A DNA stretch of 64,000 bases from Nocardia nova SH22a (GTDB lineage Bacteria; Actinomycetota; Actinomycetes; Mycobacteriales; Mycobacteriaceae), in NCBI RefSeq assembly GCF_000523235.1, contig NZ_CP006850.1, positions 3,844,001 through 3,908,000 of the forward strand, in the 5' to 3' direction. Shown here one piece after another: positions 35,885 to 42,952 of the stretch. The translations under genes were made by a program, and so were the position numbers. Within the stretch, counting starts at the first letter, position 1; each line of letters starts with the position of its first letter. The notes under the pieces are model-generated. The model did not search any database. It was given only the letters and a program-made list of their open reading frames with translations, and was not told the origin of the DNA.

Positions 35885-36507
35885 GCGCGAAGGTCACCAT
35901 CCTGCCCGCGGGACAGACACTCGGCACCACCGAACAGTTGCCCCTGGTCGAACGCCATCTCTACAGCGAGGACTATCTGCTCGACACGCTCGCCGTGCGC
36001 CTGGGCGGTCGTGCCGCCGAATTGACCGTCTTCGGACAGGCTTCGACGGGGGCCGCCAACGACCTGGCCCAGGCCACCGAGCTGGCCACGAAGATGGTCC
36101 GCGAGTTCGGGCTGTCTCCGGCACTGGGGCCGGTCGGATATCCGCAAGGGGGATCGGTCTTCCTGGGCGGCGGCGGGCAGGGGTTGTCGAGCCGGCCGTT
36201 CGCCGAGGCCACCCAGGCGACCGTGGACCTCGACGTGTCCCGCCTGCTGCGCGAAGCCGAACGTCGCGCGGCCGACCTGCTGGAATCCCACCGCGACGCA
36301 TTGCGACAGCTCGTCGGCATGCTGCTGGACCAGGAGACGGTCGACGGCGCGCAAGTCTACGAACTACTGGGCCTGCCCGTGCCGACCGAACGCTCCGACA
36401 GCGTCCCCGCCGCCACCGTCGCACCCCGCCGCCACGTGCGCCCGGCGACCATCGACTCGGCGGCACGCCGCGACGAACACGCCGTGCCCGATGCGGCGGA
36501 TCCGTAG
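35885..36507 (+). pseudogene. ftsH: 5'-truncated FtsH (M41 protease domain, C-terminal part)
   Basis: Reading from 35885 gives AKVTILPAGQTLGTTEQLPL ... YLLDTLAVRLGGRAAELTVFG ... STGAANDLAQATELATKMVREFGLS, the part of the FtsH protease domain just after the HEAGH zinc motif. The AAA module, membrane anchors and HExxH are absent and nothing upstream supplies them. The remaining 207 residues are uninterrupted, so truncation is probably recent. It marks the right joint of the island. A full-length ftsH must exist elsewhere. Confidence 0.85.
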
Positions 36508-36535
36508 GACGGTGCGGCCCTACCTGCACGCGGTC

Positions 36536-36610
36536 GCCGACCTGCTCCACCGACCTCAGGAGTTGTGAAGCCGTGTCCACCACTGTTTCCCGGCAATCGG
36601 CCGACACCGC
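36536..36610 (+). repeat. 75-bp direct repeat, copy 1
   Basis: 72 of 75 bases match 38130-38204. It carries the ribosome site and first 13 codons of the ACP-like gene (with GTG in place of ATG), then breaks off at 36611. Confidence 0.85.
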
Positions 36611-36648
36611 CCCAGCAGCACCACCGCCGCGACGGCGACACCGGCGCG
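36611..36648 (-). pseudogene. MFS-transporter start fragment at a recombination joint
   Basis: About 37 bases read on the minus strand as RAGVAVAAVVLLG and differ at one base from the same codons in the CynX-like gene at 11322-11360. They sit just after the amidohydrolase stop and end where the truncated ACP-like copy begins, so a transporter gene downstream of the amidohydrolase seems to have been cut off. Confidence 0.45.
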
Positions 36649-36663
36649 GAGGAGGTCGTGGGT

Positions 36664-37452
36664 TCAGAGGATGCCCAGGAGCTTGCCCAGGTTTCCTCCG
36701 AGCACCAGGTCACGCACCTCGCCGGGAGATGTGACCCGTTCCACCGCGGTGCGTGCGAGCACAGGATCACCGTAGGGAGCGTCCGAGCCGAACAACGTAC
36801 GCTCGGGAATTTCACGGATCGCCAGCCGCACCGCGAAAATGATGTTGGCGGTGGACAGTTCCAGATACATGCTCGGTGTGTCTCGCACCAGTTCGATCGC
36901 CTCCATCCAGTTCATCCCACCGAGCTGGCTGACCACCAGCGGAACTGCCGGGTATCGCCCAGCGAGGCGGGACAACGTGCGCAGATCTTCCGCAGTGGTG
37001 GGGGCGAAGCCGTGGACCACGACAGGCAGCCCGCCGTGGTCGTGGGCGGCGGCGAGCACGGGTTCGATCCGGGCGGCCTCACCTGCGGGAGGTGTGAGCT
37101 CGCCGATGCCGCGCAGCCCGCGCCCCACTACCTCGCGGTCGATCAGGGCCGCGATGTCCTCTGCGGGCAGGTCCACCGGCACGGAGCCGAAGCCGATGAA
37201 CCGACTCGGGTGCGCGGCCAGGGTCCGATGAAGCTCCGCCCAGGCGGTGCGGTACCTGTCGATGGTGTTCTCACCGCCTGCCAGGGCGTTGTCGAGGACG
37301 CTCATCTCGCGGCGCAGTGATACGAGATCCACGGCCCGTTCCGGATGCGGTCTGGTCGCGAAGAGCACAGCGCGATCCACTCCCGCGTCGTCCAAGGCGG
37401 CGAGGTGGGGTTCGACCGGGTCGTGGACATGACTGTGGGCATCGATGATCAA
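36664..37452 (-). CDS. Amidohydrolase-2 family metal-dependent hydrolase
   Basis: 262 residues. DAHSHVHD is the metal HxH motif; VVVHGFAPTT, VVSQLGGMNW and LFGSDAPYGDP are the later barrel motifs of the amidohydrolase-2 (decarboxylase/lactonase-like) family. Substrate unknown. Divergent from a MerR gene with an operator-like palindrome between them, so its expression is probably MerR-controlled. The stretch with its MerR partner sits between two copies of a 75-bp repeat, suggesting insertion by recombination. Confidence 0.8.
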   Translation of the reverse strand: MIIDAHSHVHDPVEPHLAALDDAGVDRAVLFATRPHPERAVDLVSLRREMSVLDNALAGGENTIDRYRTAWAELHRTLAAHPSRFIGFGSVPVDLPAEDIAALIDREVVGRGLRGIGELTPPAGEAARIEPVLAAAHDHGGLPVVVHGFAPTTAEDLRTLSRLAGRYPAVPLVVSQLGGMNWMEAIELVRDTPSMYLELSTANIIFAVRLAIREIPERTLFGSDAPYGDPVLARTAVERVTSPGEVRDLVLGGNLGKLLGIL

Positions 37453-37509
37453 TGGTTCCTCCAGGAAAGAGCGCCGCTGGAATGCGGCAGGGCAGCTCCA
37501 CTGTTGCTC

Positions 37510-37532
37510 CTTGACACTGTTGGAAGGTCAAG
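37510..37532 (+). promoter_or_regulatory. MerR-type operator palindrome
   Basis: CTTGAC (37510-37515) and GTCAAG (37527-37532) form an inverted repeat around an 11-base centre, with TTGACA as a possible -35 element, the usual form of MerR operators. It lies between the divergent amidohydrolase and MerR genes, 16 bp before the merR start. Confidence 0.6.
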
Positions 37533-37548
37533 CACGAGAGGAAAGACG

Positions 37549-37917
37549 GTGCTCATCGGAGAACTGGCCGAGCGGACCGGGACCAATGAACGTCTTCTGC
37601 GCTATTACGAACGGGCGGGGCTGCTTCGGCCCGAGCGCCGGTCCAACGGATATCGGGTCTATGACGAGACCGCCACCACGACTGTCCTGCGGATACGGGC
37701 TCTGCTCGCGGCCGGACTGCCGACCCGCATCATCCGGCAGATTCTTCCCTGCACCAACGCTGAGGCCACGGTAATGCCGTGCCCAGGCGTCCTGGACGCG
37801 CTCCGCGCCCAGTTACGTGCCCTCGATCAGCGATCGGCCGAGATCAACGCGGCCAGGAATGTCCTCCTGCAGACCATCACCAGCGCAGAAAACGCCACCG
37901 AGTTTGCCGCGTCGTGA
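37549..37917 (+). CDS. MerR-family transcriptional regulator
   Basis: 122 residues from GTG 37549 (AGAGGAAAG upstream). MLIGELAERTGTNERLLRYYERAGLLRPERRSNGYRVYDE is the MerR helix-turn-helix and wing. LPCTNAEATVMPC holds two cysteines ahead of the coiled coil (residues about 85-115), so a metal or redox signal is possible. Divergent from the amidohydrolase, which it probably regulates. Confidence 0.85.
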   Translation: MLIGELAERTGTNERLLRYYERAGLLRPERRSNGYRVYDETATTTVLRIRALLAAGLPTRIIRQILPCTNAEATVMPCPGVLDALRAQLRALDQRSAEINAARNVLLQTITSAENATEFAAS

Positions 37918-37942
37918 GGTCGCGGGATCCGGCGAGCCGGGG

Positions 37943-37980
37943 AGGACGAAGGTCCTGGACCACGCGCGGCCGAAGGTCCG
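37943..37980 (+). promoter_or_regulatory. Pair of DosR-like boxes upstream of the ACP-PRPP operon
   Basis: AGGACGAAGGTCCT (37943-37956, a perfect AGGAC-N4-GTCCT palindrome) and CGGCCGAAGGTCCG (37967-37980). Same 24-bp spacing as at 13657/13681. About 190-220 bp before the ACP-like start. Confidence 0.55.
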
Positions 37981-38129
37981 CGTCGGCGACGACCGGCGAA
38001 TCTAGGCGCACGGCCGGTCCGGAACGAAGCTGGGACAGGATCAACGCGTGTGGTAGGCGCGGGCGGCCGGACTCGCGCCGACTCGGCTCGTGACCCGCTT
38101 CGCAGCGGCCGCCGTCGTGGCCGCACTGG

Positions 38130-38204
38130 GCCGACCTGCTACACCGACCTCAGGAGTTGTGAAGCCATGTCCACCACTGTTTCCCGGCAACCGGCCGACA
38201 CCGC
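38130..38204 (+). repeat. 75-bp direct repeat, copy 2
   Basis: Intact copy containing AGGAG and the start of the ACP-like gene; partner of 36536-36610. Confidence 0.85.
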
Positions 38205-38436
38205 GGTGCGGGCCGCCCTGCGCGGATTCGCCACCGATACCGAAATCGCGGCACTGGATCAGGACACGCCCCTGCGCACCGCGCTCGAACTCGATTCGCT
38301 GGACTTCCTCACCTTCGTCGAACGACTGTCCGATCTACGGACCGAACCGATCGCCGAAAGCGACTACCACCGGCTGAGCACGATCCGCACCTGCGTCGAC
38401 TTCCTCACCGACGGCCCGGGAGCGGAACCGCGATGA
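38167..38436 (+). CDS. Acyl-carrier-protein-like protein
   Basis: 89 residues. TPLRTALELDSLDFLTFVERL has the ACP pattern with DSLDF at the phosphopantetheine site (serine retained). AGGAG lies 10 bp before the ATG. Overlaps the PRPP synthetase-like gene by 4 bp (ATGA), so the two are translated together, an unusual pair. DosR-like boxes upstream place it with the dormancy genes and not with the nucleoside island, though an ACP role for the island cannot be excluded. Confidence 0.75.
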   Translation: MSTTVSRQPADTAVRAALRGFATDTEIAALDQDTPLRTALELDSLDFLTFVERLSDLRTEPIAESDYHRLSTIRTCVDFLTDGPGAEPR

Positions 38437-39344
38437 GTTCGATCCGGATCCTGCGCGGCAGTGCCAACCCGCCGCTGGCCGATGCCGTCGCCGAACGCGT
38501 CGGCGCGGGCGGGGGCGGCTGCGAGGTGCAGCGCTGGGCAGACGGCGAACGGCAGGTCGTCGTCGACGACGTCACCGGACACGATGTGTACATCGTGCAG
38601 CCGACCTCGCCGCCGGTCGCCGAGCACACCATCGAGCTGCTACTCATGCTCGACGCCTGCCTCCGCGCCGGCGCGCACCGGATCACCGCGGTCGTCCCGT
38701 ATTTCGGCTACGCCCGCCAGGACCACAGCACCGTGGCCGGTGAAGCGCTCGGCGCGCGGGTGGCCGCCGAGGCGATCGCCCACGCGGGCGCCGACCGGCT
38801 GATCGTGGTCGACCCGCACAGCCCGACACTCGAGGCGATATGCCCCATACCGGTCGAGGTGCTCACGGCGGTGCCGCTGCTGGCCGACGAACTCGCTCCC
38901 GCCTTGATCGGCCGGGGCGTCGTCATCGCCCCCGACCTCGCCGCCGGTGAGCGCGCCGAGCACTTCGCCTCGATACTGCGCGCCTCTGTGGCGGTCGTGC
39001 GCAAACACCGCCTGAGCGATACGAGCGTGCGTGCGCTGGACCTGCTCGGTGAGATAACCGGCCGCCCGGTCGCCTTGGTCGACGACATGATCCGTACCGG
39101 CGCGACGATCGAGGCCGCGGCGCGGCTGGTGCGCCACCAGGCCACCGACACCCTCGCCGCGGCGACCCACGGACCGCTGGCAGAGGGCGCGGCGGCACGA
39201 CTGCACGAACTCGGGCTGCGCCGGATCGTGGTGACCGACAGCGTGTTTCACGCGGAGGAGACCGGGCAGATCGACGTGCGCTCGATCGCACCGCTGCTCG
39301 CCGAGACCATCATCCGCATGCACGCCGATTACCGTGCCGAATGA
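38433..39344 (+). CDS. Ribose-phosphate pyrophosphokinase-like protein
   Basis: 303 residues. RWADGERQVVV, VPYFGYARQDHSTVAGE, VVDPHSPT and the PRPP loop VALVDDMIRTGATI are PRPP-synthetase motifs. The enzyme makes PRPP from ribose 5-phosphate and ATP. It is slightly shorter than the housekeeping enzyme (about 315-325), and its flexible-loop region (RKHRLSDTSVRAL) differs. It follows the ACP-like gene in a dormancy setting and is likely a second, stress-linked copy. Confidence 0.85.
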   Translation: MSSIRILRGSANPPLADAVAERVGAGGGGCEVQRWADGERQVVVDDVTGHDVYIVQPTSPPVAEHTIELLLMLDACLRAGAHRITAVVPYFGYARQDHSTVAGEALGARVAAEAIAHAGADRLIVVDPHSPTLEAICPIPVEVLTAVPLLADELAPALIGRGVVIAPDLAAGERAEHFASILRASVAVVRKHRLSDTSVRALDLLGEITGRPVALVDDMIRTGATIEAAARLVRHQATDTLAAATHGPLAEGAAARLHELGLRRIVVTDSVFHAEETGQIDVRSIAPLLAETIIRMHADYRAE

Positions 39345-39366
39345 CACGATCCGGGCAGCGCGCGGT

Positions 39367-39993
39367 TCAGCCGATGGTCTCGTCGGCCTTGTGGCGCAGC
39401 CACTCCGACAGCGGCGGGTCCGGGCGGTCGGCGACCGGGCCGGGCGCGGGAGCCGTTTCGGCGTGGGTGATCTCATCGACCGTGAGCGCCAGGGCGATCA
39501 CCGTGTCCTGTTCGGCGGCGTCCACGAACCCGCCCGCGATCACCGCACGCCCGTCCTCGACACGGATGGTCCACTGGCGGCGGCTACCGGCGTAGTCGTC
39601 GAGCAGGGCGCGGATCTTCGCTTCGACCACCGCGTCGTCGCGCATCAAGGTCCGCAGCAGATCGCGGCGGGCCACGATGCCGACCAGAACCCCGGCCTCG
39701 ACGACCGGCATGGAACGCAACTTCCGGGCGAGCATCCGGGCGGCGACGGTGGGGACGTCGGTTCCGGGCTCGACCACCTCCGCCGGCGTGGTCATCAACG
39801 CCTCGACGGTGGAGTCGGAACGGGTCGCCGACAGCGCGTCGGATTCCGACAGCACGCCCACCACGTGCCCGGCCTCGTCGACCACCGGCAGTGCGGCGAA
39901 CCCTCCCTCGGTGAGCAGTGAAACGGCCTGCGGCAGCGGTGTTTCCATGCGCACGGTGACCACCGGGCGGCTGAGAATGTCGCGAGCGTACAT
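39367..39993 (-). CDS. CBS-pair and BON domain protein
   Basis: 208 residues from ATG 39993 (AGGAGG, 8 bp spacing). Two CBS domains (MYARDILSRPVVTVRMETPLPQAV ... VEALMTTPAEVVEPGTDVPTVAARML) are followed by a BON domain (about 140-190, VEAKIRALLDDYAGS). CBS pairs bind adenosyl nucleotides; BON usually binds lipid. Similar proteins belong to the mycobacterial hypoxic response (Hrp1 group). A DosR-like pair lies 50-84 bp upstream. Confidence 0.85.
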   Translation of the reverse strand: MYARDILSRPVVTVRMETPLPQAVSLLTEGGFAALPVVDEAGHVVGVLSESDALSATRSDSTVEALMTTPAEVVEPGTDVPTVAARMLARKLRSMPVVEAGVLVGIVARRDLLRTLMRDDAVVEAKIRALLDDYAGSRRQWTIRVEDGRAVIAGGFVDAAEQDTVIALALTVDEITHAETAPAPGPVADRPDPPLSEWLRHKADETIG

Positions 39994-40042
39994 GGCATGA
40001 ACCTCCTGCATCGATCATGGCGTGGGCGGGTGCGCGCGAACA

Positions 40043-40077
40043 GGGACCGTTGGCTCACGCACGGGGCCGAAAGTCCC
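40043..40077 (-). promoter_or_regulatory. Pair of DosR-like boxes upstream of the CBS-BON gene
   Basis: GGGACCGTTGGCTC (40043-40056, imperfect) and GGGCCGAAAGTCCC (40064-40077). The second, read on the minus strand, is GGGACTTTCGGCCC, a very good match to the mycobacterial DosR box core. Confidence 0.6.
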
Positions 40078-40087
40078 GCGCCCGAAG

Positions 40088-40570
40088 TCACTCGTGTGGA
40101 CCGTCGAGCCGCAGGATGACGTGCACGACAGGGCCGTCGCGATGGGCGGCCATCGGGATGTCGATGTCCATCAGCAGCTGCATCATCTTCGAGTTGGCGG
40201 CCATGATGTCGGCGGCGAACCGGTCGATGCCGTGCCGGCGGGCCTCCGCGGCCAGCTGAGTGAGCAGCGCGGTGCCGATACCCGATTGCTGATCCTCGTG
40301 AGCCACGACCATCGCGACCTCCGCGCAGTGTGTGTCGGCCAGGACGACGTAGTTCGCGACCCCGATGAGCCGTCCCGCGAGTAGCGCCCCGACCGCGCAG
40401 TGATCCGGATCGGCGCGCGATATCGTCGCGGCGAGATACTCGGGGTGTTTGGGCCGGGGCCCGAAGAACCGGTAGTAGCCGTCGTGCTCGTCGAGTGCGG
40501 CGTGCAGGTCGCGGACCGCGTCGGCGTCGGCGGGAGTGAGGCGGCGGTAGGTGACATCGGTGAGATCCAT
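40088..40570 (-). CDS. GNAT-family N-acetyltransferase
   Basis: 160 residues. VTYRRLTPADADAVRDLHAALDE starts a single GNAT domain; VAMVVAHEDQQSGIGTALLTQLAAEARRHGI is the acetyl-CoA loop (Q/RxxGxG/A). Substrate unknown. Similar single-domain GNATs occur near universal stress genes in actinomycetes. A DosR-like box is 113-126 bp upstream. Confidence 0.8.
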   Translation of the reverse strand: MDLTDVTYRRLTPADADAVRDLHAALDEHDGYYRFFGPRPKHPEYLAATISRADPDHCAVGALLAGRLIGVANYVVLADTHCAEVAMVVAHEDQQSGIGTALLTQLAAEARRHGIDRFAADIMAANSKMMQLLMDIDIPMAAHRDGPVVHVILRLDGPHE

Positions 40571-40682
40571 GGTCGTCTCCGCGATCGGGTCCGGCTCCCG
40601 CCGAATGCGATCCGGCGTGTACGGCGGAATGCTCTCGGGTCTCCGCCGCTATCAGCTTTCCCGATCCGCGGCGAAACCGGGA

Positions 40683-40696
40683 TGGACCAAAGTCAC
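40683..40696 (-). promoter_or_regulatory. DosR-like box upstream of the GNAT gene
   Basis: TGGACCAAAGTCAC, an imperfect GGAC-N4-GTC match, 113 bp from the start codon. Weaker than the others. Confidence 0.35.
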
Positions 40697-40901
40697 CGGA
40701 GCGTGGACCGTCCGGCCGCATACATCGGCCCACCCCACACCCGCACGCACGGCGGATGCCGGAACCCCTGACAGCCAAGCACTTCCGGATCTTCCATGCG
40801 ATCCGATCACCGTCGATATCTCGCACCCGCGGGGGCGACGGCTCCGCCCGTGCCGGGATCATCGCCGCAGCCATATCGAGCGACCGGTCGAGACAGGGGG
40901 C

Positions 40902-40915
40902 GGGACTTCCGTCAC
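40902..40915 (+). promoter_or_regulatory. DosR-like box upstream of the universal stress gene
   Basis: GGGACTTCCGTCAC, good left half and partial right half, 150 bp before the GTG start. Confidence 0.45.
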
Positions 40916-41064
40916 TCGGTGATGACGACTCGCTGCCCTAGGAGCACGGTCTCGGACCCGATGAAATCGAGGAGCGTCCACGACCGAGCCGAGGAGTGAT
41001 CATGACCCTGATTCCCGCCCGTCACCCGAGTGAGTGACCCGGTATCGGTGAAAGGAGACCTCCT

Positions 41065-41988
41065 GTGACCGATGAGACGAGCCCGGACGAGGGCGTCCGT
41101 CCGATCGTGGTGGCGACCGACGGGTCGGCGGTGTCGTGTCATGCGGTGGCGTGGGCGGCGGTCGATGCGGCCGCGCACGGATGTCCACTGCATGTGCTGG
41201 CCTCCGTGGCGTTCCAGGGAGCCTACGGACCGGTTCCGTACGTGACGGCGGAGGCCGTCGCGCAGATGCAGGACGACGGCGACCGGGTCGTCGACGAGGC
41301 GGTGCGAATCGCGGAGCAGGCCACCGCGCCGGGTGCCGTCGAGATCAGCCGCGAGGTGTCCTTCGACCCGATCATTCCCTGCCTGATAGCCCGATCGCGC
41401 AACGCTCGCACCGTGGTCGTGGGCAGCCGTGGCCGGGGTACCCTCCGGCGGGCCTTGCTGGGGTCGGTCAGCTCGGCGATCATCCACCACGCGCACTGCC
41501 CGGTGGCTGTCGTGCGCGCGACGTCGAATACCGATCCGGTCGGCGCCCGCATGCCGGTCCTGGTCGGCGCCGACGGGAGCGCCGACAGCGCCCGCGCCCT
41601 GGCCATCGCGTTCGAGGAGGCCGAACTGCGCGGCGTCGGCCTCATCGCCGTGCGCTGCTGGAGCGATTCCGAGGAGGACGAACTGCTCACCAGCGCATGG
41701 GATCGCGTGCGGGACAAGGAGCAGGCGCTGCTGGAGGAAGAACTCGCCGGTTACCGCGAACGTCATCCGGGCGTGACGGTGCGCAGCGCCGTGTTCCGTG
41801 CCGAACCGGCGCGCACTTTGCTGGCCGAATCCGACCATGCGCAACTGGTCGTCGTCGGCAGCCGCGGTCGCGGCGGATTCACCGGCATGCTGCTCGGTTC
41901 CACCAGTGCCGCCATGGCGCAATCGGTCGACTGCCCGATCATCATCGCGCGCGGCCCGGCCTCGGATGGTCATCGCGCAGAGCCGTAG
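41065..41988 (+). CDS. Tandem universal stress protein
   Basis: 307 residues with two Usp domains. Each has the ATP-binding G-x2-G-x9-G(S/T) motif: VVGSRGRGTLRRALLGSVSS and VVGSRGRGGFTGMLLGSTSA. GTG 41065 follows AAGGAGACCTCCT. Tandem Usp proteins of this size (Rv2623, Rv2005c type) are strongly induced by DosR in mycobacteria and bind ATP to slow growth. Convergent with the next gene, 13 bp apart. Confidence 0.92.
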   Translation: MTDETSPDEGVRPIVVATDGSAVSCHAVAWAAVDAAAHGCPLHVLASVAFQGAYGPVPYVTAEAVAQMQDDGDRVVDEAVRIAEQATAPGAVEISREVSFDPIIPCLIARSRNARTVVVGSRGRGTLRRALLGSVSSAIIHHAHCPVAVVRATSNTDPVGARMPVLVGADGSADSARALAIAFEEAELRGVGLIAVRCWSDSEEDELLTSAWDRVRDKEQALLEEELAGYRERHPGVTVRSAVFRAEPARTLLAESDHAQLVVVGSRGRGGFTGMLLGSTSAAMAQSVDCPIIIARGPASDGHRAEP

Positions 41989-42001
41989 CCGAACCGAGTG
42001 G

Positions 42002-42874
42002 CTACCCGGCGGGCGCTTGTGCCGCCTTCGGGATCCGGTCGGGTAGCCGGGTGGTGCCGTCGGTCGTGGCGGCGGCGAGGCGTTCGGCGGTCAGGCCGAT
42101 CACGCCGTCCAGGTCGGCTCCGGTCAGGTCGGCATTGCCGAGGACCGCGTTCGTCAGCCGCGCCCCGGTGAGGTCGGCACCGCGGAGATCGGCGTCGGTG
42201 AGGTCCGCTCCGATGAGGTTCGCTTGCCGGAGGCAGGCGCCGGAGAGACTGGTACCGCGCAGATTCGCGTGGTTGAGATCGGCATGCGCCAGACTGGCGT
42301 TCGCCAGTGGCATATCGGAGAAGTCGCCGCGCGGAATGCGAATTCCGGTGAGGTTCAAAGGCCGTTCGGGATGGCGCCTGTCCCGGCGGCGTGGGCGGAT
42401 GCGCAGCACATCGAGAATCGCGGCGATATCGCCCGCGGGCATGTCGCTCGCGTCGGCAAGGCTTGTGGTGCGATTACGCAGGAAGTGGGCCAGGATCGAG
42501 CGCACCCGCGCACGGTAGGCGGGTGCGTCCTGCATGATGCTCTGCAACTCCGCCGCTCCGCCCTCCCTCGTGACCGAGTTGTCCGACTCGAGATCGCCGA
42601 CGGCGGTATGCAATCGGTCGATGTGATGATTCGCCCTCTCGAGCAGGAACTTTCGAGCCGTGTAACTCAAGGTGCCGAAACCGGCCAGGGCGACGAGCAA
42701 GGGCACGAGCGGGCCGCGCAAGGTGGCTTCGGCCGCGAGCCGGTCCTTGGCGTCGAGCCGGTCCAGTAGCGGTTCGGCCTGCCAGACCGGGATCCGATAA
42801 AGGACAACGACGATGCCTACCAGGCAGATCGCGGCGATCAGCACCGTGAACAGGTAGCGAGGGCGTTGGGGCAT
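42002..42874 (-). CDS. Membrane-anchored pentapeptide-repeat protein
   Basis: 290 residues from ATG 42874 (GGAG, 8 bp). Two membrane segments (about 8-30 and 55-72), a soluble helical part, then pentapeptide repeats of the A(D/N)LxG type (LAHADLNHANLRGTSLSGACLRQANLIGADLTDADLRGADLTG, about 200-260). Such repeats form a right-handed beta-helix used for binding, sometimes mimicking DNA. Divergent from the NB-ARC gene, 78 bp apart, so the two may share control. Confidence 0.82.
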   Translation of the reverse strand: MPQRPRYLFTVLIAAICLVGIVVVLYRIPVWQAEPLLDRLDAKDRLAAEATLRGPLVPLLVALAGFGTLSYTARKFLLERANHHIDRLHTAVGDLESDNSVTREGGAAELQSIMQDAPAYRARVRSILAHFLRNRTTSLADASDMPAGDIAAILDVLRIRPRRRDRRHPERPLNLTGIRIPRGDFSDMPLANASLAHADLNHANLRGTSLSGACLRQANLIGADLTDADLRGADLTGARLTNAVLGNADLTGADLDGVIGLTAERLAAATTDGTTRLPDRIPKAAQAPAG

Positions 42875-42952
42875 GGCATCATCTCCGTAGTACTCGCACG
42901 ATGCGATCTTCGCGGTCCGTGCGGTTGGCCGAACGGTGACAGGGGCTGGGCG

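Larger units (their letters stand above)
40571..41064. other. 494-bp divergent promoter region
   Basis: No gene seen. It holds DosR-like boxes at 40683-40696 (for the GNAT gene) and 40902-40915 (for the universal stress gene). Short frames here lack ribosome sites. Confidence 0.5.

Noticed and set aside
40704..40717. Second DosR-like box near 40.7 kb
   Set aside because: TGGACCGTCCGGCC is too weak to separate from chance in such GC-rich DNA.
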